Below are positions 1 to 5,730 of a stretch of 6,609 nt of DNA, piece after piece (the stretch's first letter is position 1; every line of letters starts with the position of its first letter). Under the pieces are notes generated by a model. That model was not told the origin of the DNA. It saw only the letters and a program-made list of their open reading frames with translations, and did no database searches. The DNA lies in assembly GCA_029881015.1 (NCBI GenBank), contig JAOUNK010000188.1, forward strand, positions 1 through 6,609. Direction: 5' to 3'. Both the position numbers and the translations under genes were made by a program. The stretch comes from Gammaproteobacteria bacterium. GTDB lineage: Bacteria > Pseudomonadota > Gammaproteobacteria > Steroidobacterales > Woeseiaceae.

Positions 1-1113
1 CCTGACGAAGCCGTAGACGACGCTCAGCAGCCAGAACAGCGGCTGCGAAATAATCGTCAGCCAGCCGTAGTCGACCGTCAGCTTGAGGCTCTTGTCGATC
101 TCCTCCAGCTGTTCCTGCAGTTTCGGTCCGACGAACACCGTCGTTGTAAAGGTCTCACTGCTGCCCGGGGCAACCGTTGCGAGGCTGCGGCGAATGACGC
201 TGCTTGTCGCCACATCGCCGGTAACGCCGATGTCGTACTTGTAGTCGACGTCCGGCGTCGGCACGACGGCACTCAGGAAATGATGCTGGATGGTGCCCAT
301 CCAGCCCCGCTGCGCGGTGAACTCGTGCTTGCCGTCGTCGATGAGGTCGTCGCGCTTCAGCTTTGCCGACTTGTCGCCGTCGTACACGATCGGCCCCGTG
401 AACGAGTAAGAGTCGACGTCGAACATCGATCGCTCCATCTCCACGGAGCGGCGCTTGATGCGTACGTACTCCGCGCCGCGCCACGGCTCGGCGGAGCCGT
501 TCGTGATCACCTGCTCGAGCCCGATCTCGTAGCTGCCACGCGAGAAACGGTAGCGCTTTTCGACCGCAACGCCGCTTTCATCGGTCCACGTCAGCGGCAC
601 GACAATCTCGTCGGCGTCGCCGAGCGCGTAGCTGCCGCGGCTCGCGGCAAACTGGGCCAGGTGGGTCGCCTCCGCGGCGCCGCCGGCTGCGCGAACCCCC
701 GACTCGATCAGGCCGTAGTTTTCGTTCGCCGTACCGAGCAGGCTGACCAGCACATCGGGGTGGTCCTTGTGGACAGGGTACTTCTTCAGCACCGCGCTCT
801 GCAGCGTGCCGCCGGCGGTGCTGATAACGATATCGAAGACATCGGTGCTGACCGTAACCGTCGGCGCGCTGGTCTGGGTTACCGGCTCAGGGGCGATGTC
901 CGGTGTGCTCGGCAGCGCGTCGTCGACCCCGCTATCCGCCAGGGCCGGCAACTCCTCGTCACCCGGTATGGGGCCCGGCTCGGTCTGCGTTGAACCGGCT
1001 TGGGCGGCAACCGCCGGGGTCGGCTTCGGCGCGTAGTCGGCTACCCAGGTCTGGTAAGTAATCCATGCCAGGAATGCAAAAACAGCCCAGATCAGGAGTC
1101 GTTGATTATCCAT
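1..1113 (-). CDS. yidC: Membrane protein insertase YidC (3' part cut by window edge)
   Basis: YidC inserts inner-membrane proteins, alone or with SecYEG. The 371 codons present are open without a stop and run off the window edge; E. coli YidC has about 548 residues. Residues about 6-23 are a hydrophobic N-terminal anchor (LLIWAVFAFLAWITY). An acidic, proline-rich linker follows to about residue 75, then the large periplasmic beta domain. That domain contains the family-like stretch QRGWMGTIQHHF, and the segment VDYGWLTIISQPLFWLL that leads into the second membrane helix. The conserved insertase core with the hydrophilic groove lies outside the window. The ATG start is preceded by AAGGA with a 10-nt gap and overlaps the rnpA stop by 8 bp, so translation is probably coupled. 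yidD, normally just upstream, is absent. Identity is inferred from recalled family sequence and gene order; both agree. Confidence 0.97.
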   Translation of the reverse strand, partial: MDNQRLLIWAVFAFLAWITYQTWVADYAPKPTPAVAAQAGSTQTEPGPIPGDEELPALADSGVDDALPSTPDIAPEPVTQTSAPTVTVSTDVFDIVISTAGGTLQSAVLKKYPVHKDHPDVLVSLLGTANENYGLIESGVRAAGGAAEATHLAQFAASRGSYALGDADEIVVPLTWTDESGVAVEKRYRFSRGSYEIGLEQVITNGSAEPWRGAEYVRIKRRSVEMERSMFDVDSYSFTGPIVYDGDKSAKLKRDDLIDDGKHEFTAQRGWMGTIQHHFLSAVVPTPDVDYKYDIGVTGDVATSSVIRRSLATVAPGSSETFTTTVFVGPKLQEQLEEIDKSLKLTVDYGWLTIISQPLFWLLSVVYGFVR

Positions 1114-1489
1114 TTGTTCGCGGTCCTTGGGTTCTCGCCCTGCTGCATCGTTGCCAGTGTTTGTCGAGACTGTCTGCGATTTCCTGCCGCGACGCCGTCG
1201 TGGCGGCCGGCTGGTTGATCACAACAACATCGAGCCCTGACAGTAATGCCTGTTGCTGACGAAAAGACTCTCGAATAATTCTCTTTATACGGTTGCGCCC
1301 CGTAGCGTGGCGGCAATGCTTCTTGGAGATTGCCAGACCCAGCCTGCCAGTACTTGTCTGATTGCGCCGGCACAACACTGTAAACAGATTGTCCCTGCTG
1401 CGCGTCGCCTTCTCAAACACGCGGCCGAAAGCCGCCGCGTCAAGAAGCCGGTTGTCTTTGGTGAACCGGTTACTTGAGCTGCTCGTCAA
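1106..1489 (-). CDS. rnpA: Ribonuclease P protein component
   Basis: This is the small basic protein subunit of RNase P. It binds the catalytic RNA and helps remove the 5' leader from tRNA precursors. The 127 residues compare with 119 in E. coli. The signature basic motif is intact at residues 64-77 (GRNRIKRIIRESFR), preceded by the conserved RLGLAISKK strand at 49-57. The N-terminal FTKDNRLL...FGRVF block at residues 9-25 matches the family. The start is a TTG: no ATG or GTG precedes the conserved block, and the first GTG inside (codon 24) would delete it. The purine run AAGG abuts the TTG directly, which is too close for a normal ribosome binding site, so initiation may depend on coupling to rpmH, 41 nt upstream. 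The last 8 bp overlap yidC. Confidence 0.95.
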   Translation of the reverse strand: MTSSSSNRFTKDNRLLDAAAFGRVFEKATRSRDNLFTVLCRRNQTSTGRLGLAISKKHCRHATGRNRIKRIIRESFRQQQALLSGLDVVVINQPAATTASRQEIADSLDKHWQRCSRARTQGPRTNG

Positions 1490-1530
1490 CCTTGGGTTTT
1501 TGCTCGTCGTCGTGACAGACGTCTGGCGGG

Positions 1531-1665
1531 TTACGGCGTCAACCGTACACGGCCTTTGGCGCGACGGCGCTTCAAGACGAGGCGCCCGGCTTTCGTCGCC
1601 ATGCGTGCACGGAAACCGTGCCGGCGTGCGCGCTTTAAATTGCTGGGCTGATATGTGCGTTTCAT
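1531..1665 (-). CDS. rpmH: 50S ribosomal protein L34
   Basis: L34 is a very small, Arg/Lys-rich protein of the large ribosomal subunit. The translation is 44 residues, starting MKRTYQPSNLKRARRHGF and continuing with the near-invariant FRARMATKAGRLVLKRRRAKGR. It ends RLTP, slightly shorter than the E. coli form, which ends RLTVSK. The ATG is preceded by GGGA with a 6-nt gap (minus-strand bases 1675-1672). It is the first gene of the minus-strand cluster rpmH-rnpA-yidC and diverges from dnaA, the standard gammaproteobacterial arrangement. A likely promoter and structured leader lie upstream. Confidence 0.97.
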   Translation of the reverse strand: MKRTYQPSNLKRARRHGFRARMATKAGRLVLKRRRAKGRVRLTP

Positions 1666-1708
1666 AGCCTATCCCGGTGCCCTGGTCAGGGCTAAATTCG
1701 GTTCAAAT

Positions 1709-1735
1709 ACGGCCCCTTAAAGGCCGTGCTTTAAG
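1709..1735 (-). repeat. Overlapping inverted repeats in the rpmH leader
   Basis: Two perfect inverted repeats share bases. ACGGCC (1709-1714) pairs with GGCCGT (1722-1727). CTTAAAG (1716-1722) pairs with CTTTAAG (1729-1735). In RNA only one hairpin could form at a time. A third repeat, GCCCT/AGGGC (1679-1683 and 1688-1692), lies just upstream of the rpmH ribosome binding site. All three fall within the predicted leader transcript. Their function is unknown; simple leader structure or chance is possible. Confidence 0.5.
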
Positions 1736-1745
1736 AAGGGCGGCA

Positions 1746-1774
1746 AGGGTACGCAGATGCCCAGACAGTGTCAA
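1746..1774 (-). promoter_or_regulatory. Predicted sigma70-type promoter of rpmH-rnpA-yidC
   Basis: On the minus strand there is a perfect -35 hexamer TTGACA (1774-1769), then exactly 17 bp, then TACCCT (1751-1746) as a 3-of-6 match to the -10 consensus. Transcription would start near 1739, giving a leader of roughly 75 nt before the rpmH ATG. The position is right for the divergent ribosomal-protein operon. The weak -10 is the main doubt. Confidence 0.6.
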
Positions 1775-1814
1775 TAGACTAATGTAAACATTGGGTTTTC
1801 GGCGCCGGCGGGCC

Positions 1815-1823
1815 TGTGGATAA
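1815..1823 (-). promoter_or_regulatory. Perfect DnaA box upstream of dnaA
   Basis: TGTGGATAA is the exact reverse complement of the high-affinity DnaA box TTATCCACA. It lies 98 bp before the likely dnaA start and about 28 bp before the -10-like TATAGA, where bound DnaA could control its own gene, as known in E. coli. Confidence 0.75.
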
Positions 1824-1910
1824 CCGCATCTGGCGGGGCTGCAGGATACGGTATAGACTGCCCCGTCGTTCGTGTTGTTTATGGTTTTCGGCCTTGTCTG
1901 CGCCGACCCC

Positions 1911-1923
1911 GGGGAATCTCTTG
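1911..1923 (+). promoter_or_regulatory. Ribosome binding site deciding the dnaA TTG start
   Basis: GGGGA at 1911-1915 lies 5 nt before the TTG at 1921. No ATG exists in frame nearby. This start gives MSAESTLWNQCIRVLQ, which aligns with the E. coli N-terminus MSLSLWQQCLARLQ. An in-frame TTG at 1894 has no purine-rich site and would add nine residues. Confidence 0.65.
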
Positions 1924-3264
1924 TCTGCTGAATCGACGCTTTGGAACCAGTGCATTCGCGTCCTGCAGGGGGAGCTGCCCGAGCAACAGTTCAATACCTG
2001 GGTGCGGCCGCTGCAGGCCGTGGAGGACGGGTCGGCCCTGCACCTTCTCGCCCCCAACCGCTTCGTGATCGACTGGGTACAGCAGCACTACCTGGACCGG
2101 ATCCTCGAGCTCGTTGGCGAGCATGGTCCCACCACCGAGGTCGTGCTCGAGGTCGGCTCCCGGGAGCGCGTGGCGCTCGGCAGCAGCGCCGAGAACAAGC
2201 GGCCCGCGCCCGCGTCCATCAGGATGGGCGGCCACGCGCCGGTCTTGTCCCGCCTCAACCCCCAGTTTACCTTCGAGAGTTTTGTCGAGGGCAAGAGTAA
2301 CCAGCTCGCAAAGGCCGCGGCCAGCCAGGTGGGAGAGAACCCGGGCAAGTCCTACAATCCCCTGTTCATTTACGGCGGGGTCGGGCTCGGCAAGACGCAC
2401 CTCATGCACGCGATCGGTAACGCCATGCTCAAGGACGACCCGAACGCCCGCGTCAGCTACATACACTCCGAGCGCTTTGTCAGCGATATGGTGAAGGGCC
2501 TGCAACACAACAAGATCTCGGAGTTCAAGCGAGCCTATCGATCGCTGGACGCACTCCTGATTGACGATATTCAGTTTTTTGCGGGAAAAGAGCGCTCGCA
2601 GGAGGAGTTCTTCCACACGTTCAATGCGCTGCTCGAAGGCCAGCGTCAGATCATCCTGACCTGTGACCGCTACCCCAAGGAAGTCAATGGGCTCGAAGAG
2701 CGCCTGAAATCGCGATTTGGCTGGGGCCTGACCGTAGCCATCGAGCCCCCGGAGCTCGAAACGTCGGTCGCGATTCTCATCAGCAAAGCGCATGCCGAGG
2801 GTGTGGACCTGCCGAATGAGGTCGCGTTTTTCATCGCCAAGAGAATTCGCTCCAATGTTCGCGAACTGGAAGGAGCGTTGCGTCGCGTAATCGCCAACTA
2901 CCGATTCACGGGCCGGCCCATTAACCTCGATTTTGCGAAAGAGGCGCTCCGGGACCTGCTCGCGCTCCAGGACCGTCTTGTTTCTATCGAAAACATTCAG
3001 AAAACCGTCGCCGACTATTTTAAGATTCGCGTCGGGGACCTGTTATCCAAGAAACGCAGCCGGTCGATCGCGAGGCCAAGGCAGTTCGCGATGGCGCTGG
3101 CGAAAGAGCTGACGAACCACAGCTTGCCGGAGATAGGCGATGCCTTTGGCGGCAGGGACCATACGACCGTGCTGCACGGTTGTCGAAGAATCGAGTCGCT
3201 GCGCGAGACGGACAAGCGCGTCGATGACGATTATCTTAATTTGTTGAGAACCTTGACAGGATGA
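1921..3264 (+). CDS. dnaA: Chromosomal replication initiator protein DnaA
   Basis: DnaA is an AAA+ ATPase that binds DnaA boxes, opens oriC and recruits DnaB helicase. From the TTG start it is 447 residues (E. coli 467). Domain I (about 1-80) has the conserved LWNQC...ELPEQQFNTWVRPLQ and APNRFVIDWV. A short linker II follows. Domain III carries Walker A GGVGLGKT at 152-159 and Walker B LLIDD at 212-216, plus the RFGWGLTV arginine-finger region near 268-275. Domain IV is the helix-turn-helix with signature GGRDHTTVLHG at 410-420. One oddity is Ser282 in ELETSVAIL, where E. coli has Arg (ELETRVAIL). A DnaA box precedes the gene, and a box cluster begins on the base after its stop. The reading frame is open back to a GTG at 1816, but that codon lies inside a DnaA box and the extra residues do not look like DnaA. 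Confidence 0.98.
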   Translation: MSAESTLWNQCIRVLQGELPEQQFNTWVRPLQAVEDGSALHLLAPNRFVIDWVQQHYLDRILELVGEHGPTTEVVLEVGSRERVALGSSAENKRPAPASIRMGGHAPVLSRLNPQFTFESFVEGKSNQLAKAAASQVGENPGKSYNPLFIYGGVGLGKTHLMHAIGNAMLKDDPNARVSYIHSERFVSDMVKGLQHNKISEFKRAYRSLDALLIDDIQFFAGKERSQEEFFHTFNALLEGQRQIILTCDRYPKEVNGLEERLKSRFGWGLTVAIEPPELETSVAILISKAHAEGVDLPNEVAFFIAKRIRSNVRELEGALRRVIANYRFTGRPINLDFAKEALRDLLALQDRLVSIENIQKTVADYFKIRVGDLLSKKRSRSIARPRQFAMALAKELTNHSLPEIGDAFGGRDHTTVLHGCRRIESLRETDKRVDDDYLNLLRTLTG

Positions 3265-3319
3265 TGTGGATAAGTCGTGGAAAACATTGCTGCGAAATAG
3301 TATCCACAAGCTATACACA
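3265..3319. promoter_or_regulatory. DnaA-box cluster
   Basis: TGTGGATAA (3265-3273, minus orientation, perfect) starts on the base after the dnaA stop codon. CGTGGAAAA (3276-3284, minus) is a weak variant. GTATCCACA (3300-3308, plus) has one mismatch to TTATCCACA. CTATACACA (3311-3319, plus) differs from TTATNCACA only in its first base. The first pair and the second pair face each other. Confidence 0.75.
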
Positions 3320-3366
3320 GGCGACCTACCGGAGATCAGTCTTTTGTTGGGCGGACTTTTCTACCT

Positions 3367-3379
3367 TAAGTCATTGATT
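3367..3379 (-). promoter_or_regulatory. IHF-consensus match in oriC
   Basis: The minus strand reads AATCAATGACTTA, a complete match to WATCAANNNNTTR. It lies between the DnaA-box cluster and the AT-rich tract, where a bend could bring the boxes onto the unwinding region, as in E. coli oriC. The motif is degenerate and the local DNA is AT-rich, so chance is possible. Confidence 0.5.
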
Positions 3380-3397
3380 TAGTTAGTATTAAAAAAG

Positions 3398-3406
3398 TTA
3401 TGCACA
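3398..3406 (+). promoter_or_regulatory. DnaA box next to the unwinding tract
   Basis: TTATGCACA matches the relaxed consensus TTATNCACA. It lies about 14 bp before the AT-rich tract and points toward it, a suitable position to nucleate a DnaA filament on the melted strand. Confidence 0.65.
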
Positions 3407-3418
3407 GGTGTTTGCTCG

Positions 3419-3462
3419 CTTAATAATAACTATAAACTAATATATTCCAATATTTATTAACA
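3419..3462. other. AT-rich DNA unwinding element
   Basis: About 44 bp made almost entirely of A and T (TTAATAATAACTATAAAC, then TAATATATT and TATTTATTAA). It begins with triplets of the form (T/A)A(A/G), resembling DnaA-trio repeats. It ends at the dnaN ribosome binding site. The role as the melting site is inferred from composition and position. Confidence 0.65.
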
Positions 3463-3475
3463 GGTGGAACCTATG
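3462..3475 (+). promoter_or_regulatory. dnaN ribosome binding site and start choice
   Basis: AGGTGGA (3462-3468) lies 4 nt before the ATG at 3473. A GTG at 3464 is in frame but sits inside this ribosome binding site. The ATG gives MKFTAAREALLKPLQ, matching the E. coli DnaN start MKFTVEREHLLKPLQ. Confidence 0.85.
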
Positions 3476-4567
3476 AAGTTTACCGCAGCTCGGGAAGCGC
3501 TGTTGAAACCTCTGCAGGCCGTGATCGGCGTTGTCGAGCGTCGTCAAACCATGCCGATCCTCTCCAATATTCTGCTCATCGCTCGCGACGGACAGCTGTC
3601 CGTGACGGCAACGGATCTCGAAGTCGAGCTCGTCGCCCAGGCGGACGTCGACACGGAATCGGGGGGCGAAATTACGGTGTCCGGTCGCAAGTTGCTCGAC
3701 ATCTGCAGGGCGTTGCCGGAAGGCACCGATATCAATATCAGCGTGAGTGGGGAGAAGCTTGCCGTCAAGGGCGGGCGCAGCCGCTTCAACCTGGCCACGC
3801 TGCCGGCGACGGAGTTTCCGGTCGTCGACGATATCAAGGCCGGGCAATCGATCAATGTGTCGCAGGCGACGCTCGGTCGGTTGATAGAGAAAACCCACTT
3901 CTCGATGGCGCAGCAGGATGTGCGCTACTACCTGAACGGGATGTTGCTCGAGACGGGCGGCGGGTATCTGCGGGCGGTGGCGACCGACGGTCATCGGCTG
4001 GCGCTGTGCCAGGCCGAGCTGGATGGCAAGCTTGATGAGCAACAGGTGATCGTACCGCGCAAGGGCGTGCTTGAATTGCAGCGCCTGATGACGGGCGACG
4101 GGGACCTCAATATTGAGCTGGGGGCGAACCACATCCGCATTCAGCTGGACGGCATACGGTTCACGTCCAAGCTGATCGATGGTCGTTTCCCGGAGTACGA
4201 GCGTGTCATCCCGAAGGAATCCAGCAACGAGCTCAAAGCGGACCGGGGGTCGTTCCGCGGCGCCTTGCAGCGCACGGCGATCCTCTCCAATGAGAAATAC
4301 CGGGGCATCCGCCTGGTGATTCGCGACAGCGGCGTGGTCTTGCAGGCGCACAACCCGGAGCAGGAAGAGGCCGAGGAAGAGCTCGAAGTCGAGTACAGCG
4401 GCGAAGACATAGAGATCGGCTTCAATGTGAATTACCTGCTGGATGCGCTGGGCGCGGTCGAGGGTGAGGACGTGACACTGTCTGTGCAGGACAGTAACTC
4501 GAGCTGCCTGATTCGTCAGCCAGGCAATGACGACGCCACCTTCGTCGTCATGCCGATGCGGCTCTAG
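3473..4567 (+). CDS. dnaN: DNA polymerase III beta subunit (sliding clamp)
   Basis: DnaN forms the ring dimer that tethers DNA polymerase III and other enzymes to DNA. The 364 residues compare with 366 in E. coli. The N-terminus MKFTAAREALLKPLQ is typical. The partner-binding cleft is recognisable: ATDGHRLAL at 170-178, with Thr171, His174 and Leu176 in the places of E. coli Thr172, His175 and Leu177. The C-terminus FVVMPMRL is the invariant end that contributes to the same cleft. The glutamate-rich run EQEEAEEELEVEYSGEDIEIGFN is a normal clamp segment. It follows the predicted oriC and precedes recF by 36 nt, and is probably transcribed with recF. Confidence 0.98.
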   Translation: MKFTAAREALLKPLQAVIGVVERRQTMPILSNILLIARDGQLSVTATDLEVELVAQADVDTESGGEITVSGRKLLDICRALPEGTDINISVSGEKLAVKGGRSRFNLATLPATEFPVVDDIKAGQSINVSQATLGRLIEKTHFSMAQQDVRYYLNGMLLETGGGYLRAVATDGHRLALCQAELDGKLDEQQVIVPRKGVLELQRLMTGDGDLNIELGANHIRIQLDGIRFTSKLIDGRFPEYERVIPKESSNELKADRGSFRGALQRTAILSNEKYRGIRLVIRDSGVVLQAHNPEQEEAEEELEVEYSGEDIEIGFNVNYLLDALGAVEGEDVTLSVQDSNSSCLIRQPGNDDATFVVMPMRL

Positions 4568-4603
4568 GCGGTCGGGGGAAATCGATATCGGTAATGGGTC
4601 GGT

Positions 4604-5674
4604 ATGATCCGCCGATTCAAGGTCAGCAATTTCCGCTGCCTGGAACAGGCCGACCTCGTCCTGAGTCCGTCATTCAACCTGATCTACGGGGCTAACGCCT
4701 CCGGGAAGACCAGCTTCCTGGAGGCGTTGGCGTATCTGGGCCGTGGCAAATCCTTTCGCGGCGCATCGACCGACAACCTCGTGCGGCACGGCCAGTCGGA
4801 ATTCGTGCTGTTCGGCGAAACGGTGACGGAGGTTCGCTCCCAGCGTATCGGGGTTCGTAACAGCCGCGCGGGGCTCGAGATTCGGGTCGATGGCAGCGGG
4901 GAGGGTGGCGTCGCGGCGCTGGCCGAGGCGCTGCCGCTCCAGGTGATCGACCCCGAGGTTCACAATCTCGTGGCGGGCGGTCCGGAGCTCCGGCGGCGGT
5001 TCCTGGACTGGGTAGCGTTCCACGTGGAACATGACCACCTCGAGACATGGCGCCGCTTTCGGCGGGCTCTCAGGCAAAGAAACGCCGCGCTCAAGGGCCG
5101 GTCGGCGCCGGCGGCGATCAGGAGCTGGAATGCGGAGTTCGTGGAATTGGGGGAGGCGCTCGACGCATCGCGCCGCCGTGCGCTGGATGCCGCGATCGAC
5201 AGCCTGGCCGGCTTCGGCAGGGGCCTGCTCGGTACGGAGCTGGGCTTCGAGTACCAGCAGGGCTGGAGCAAGGACAGGAGCCTTGCCGCGTCGCTGGAGG
5301 AGGGGCTGGAGCGGGACGTGCAGCAGGGCGCCACCCAGCACGGTCCTCACCGGGCCGACCTCAGGATTCGCTATGACGAGCGGCAGGCCCGCAGGCTCGT
5401 GTCTCGCGGCCAGCAAAAACTGCTCGCGAGCGCCATGATTCTTGCGGCCACCGAAACGGCGCAGACCGCGCTCGAGAGGCCGTTGTTGCTGTTGCTCGAC
5501 GACCCGGCGGCCGAGCTCGACGGGGAATCCCTCGTGAGGCTGCTCGCGGCGGTCGGCGGTCTCGGCTGCCAGGTGGTGGCAACGAGCCTGGAAAAAGACG
5601 CGCTCAGCCCACCGCTGGGGGCTGCCGTGTTCCACGTGGAACAGGGCGTTCTGAGCCCAGTCGAAACCGGCTAA
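4604..5674 (+). CDS. recF: DNA replication and repair protein RecF
   Basis: RecF is an SMC/ABC-like ATPase that works with RecO and RecR to load RecA at single-strand gaps and stalled forks. Its 356 residues match the E. coli length (357). Walker A is GANASGKT at 29-36 (E. coli has GANGSGKT). The ABC signature is SRGQQKLL at 267-274. Walker B LLLLLDD ends in Asp299-Asp300 and is followed by PAAELD, equivalent to the D-loop. AHGPHKADLRIR of E. coli appears here as QHGPHRADLRIR. No strong ribosome binding site precedes the ATG; the nearest purine run GGGGGAAA is about 22 nt away, so coupling to dnaN may matter. Two ParB-site palindromes lie inside the gene, both read as FHVE (AFHVEHDH and VFHVEQG). 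Confidence 0.97.
   Translation: MIRRFKVSNFRCLEQADLVLSPSFNLIYGANASGKTSFLEALAYLGRGKSFRGASTDNLVRHGQSEFVLFGETVTEVRSQRIGVRNSRAGLEIRVDGSGEGGVAALAEALPLQVIDPEVHNLVAGGPELRRRFLDWVAFHVEHDHLETWRRFRRALRQRNAALKGRSAPAAIRSWNAEFVELGEALDASRRRALDAAIDSLAGFGRGLLGTELGFEYQQGWSKDRSLAASLEEGLERDVQQGATQHGPHRADLRIRYDERQARRLVSRGQQKLLASAMILAATETAQTALERPLLLLLDDPAAELDGESLVRLLAAVGGLGCQVVATSLEKDALSPPLGAAVFHVEQGVLSPVETG
5017..5030. promoter_or_regulatory. parS site 1 inside recF
   Basis: GTTCCACGTGGAAC is a perfect 14-bp palindrome equal to the core of the ParB-binding site parS. With flanks it reads CGTTCCACGTGGAACA, one base from the full 16-mer. It lies about 1.55 kb from the dnaN start and codes for Phe-His-Val-Glu in RecF. 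Confidence 0.88.
5628..5643. promoter_or_regulatory. parS site 2 inside recF, perfect 16-mer
   Basis: TGTTCCACGTGGAACA is a perfect 16-bp palindrome, the parS sequence used by the ParB chromosome-segregation protein in Pseudomonas and close to that of Bacillus. It lies 29 bp before the end of recF, about 600 bp from site 1, and again codes for Phe-His-Val-Glu. Confidence 0.93.
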
Positions 5675-5721
5675 AACACCTTAATGAATAGACCTTTGGG
5701 CGTACTTTGCTGCGCTGGTTT

Positions 5722-5730
5722 TGATACAAT
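5722..5730 (+). promoter_or_regulatory. Predicted gyrB promoter (extended -10)
   Basis: TGATACAAT contains TACAAT (5 of 6 to consensus) preceded by TGN, the extended -10 form, which tolerates a missing -35. No good -35 lies 16-18 bp upstream. Transcription would start about 20 nt before the ATG. Confidence 0.5.

Larger units (their letters stand above)
1666..1920. promoter_or_regulatory. Divergent rpmH / dnaA regulatory spacer
   Basis: This 255-bp spacer between the two divergent starts contains no convincing gene. The rpmH-proximal half holds a promoter and inverted repeats. The dnaA-proximal half holds one perfect DnaA box and a weak -10-like TATAGA (1852-1857) without a recognisable -35, which is the best visible candidate for the dnaA promoter. 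The spacer is much less AT-rich than the dnaA-dnaN spacer and has only one DnaA box, so it looks like a regulatory region rather than the main unwinding site. Confidence 0.7.
3265..3472. other. Probable origin of replication (oriC) between dnaA and dnaN
   Basis: The 208-bp spacer has the full set of origin elements in order. First come DnaA-box sequences at 3265-3273 (perfect), 3276-3284 (two mismatches), 3300-3308 (one mismatch) and 3311-3319 (two mismatches). Then an IHF-consensus match (3367-3379), a box TTATGCACA (3398-3406), and a strongly AT-rich tract (about 3419-3462). It is the most AT-rich stretch of an otherwise GC-rich window. Origins next to dnaA/dnaN are established in Pseudomonas and many other bacteria. 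Function here is inferred; the dnaN promoter presumably also lies here but cannot be resolved from AT-rich background. Confidence 0.85.

Noticed and set aside
280..993. Plus-strand open frame of 237 codons opposite yidC
   Set aside because: yidC is clearly coding on the minus strand through this whole region; the plus frame reads as low-complexity Arg/Val/Ala-rich sequence without motifs.
1092..1373. Minus-strand frame of 93 codons between rnpA and yidC as a possible yidD
   Set aside because: It lies within rnpA in another frame and lacks the YidD pattern of a CSxY-type motif and conserved cysteines.
1816..1920. 35-residue N-terminal extension of DnaA from a GTG at 1816
   Set aside because: The GTG lies inside a perfect DnaA box, the added residues (Arg/Cys-rich) do not resemble DnaA, and the TTG at 1921 gives the family N-terminus with a reasonable ribosome binding site.
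1879..2793. Long minus-strand open frame of 304 codons opposite dnaA
   Set aside because: It is antisense to an unmistakable dnaA, and its translation has no recognisable domain; GC-rich codon bias produces such frames. The same applies to 3437-4351 opposite dnaN and 4670-5635 opposite recF.
3464..3472. dnaN start at GTG 3464, adding Met-Glu-Pro
   Set aside because: The GTG is part of the AGGTGGA ribosome binding site; the ATG at 3473 gives the conserved MKFT start.
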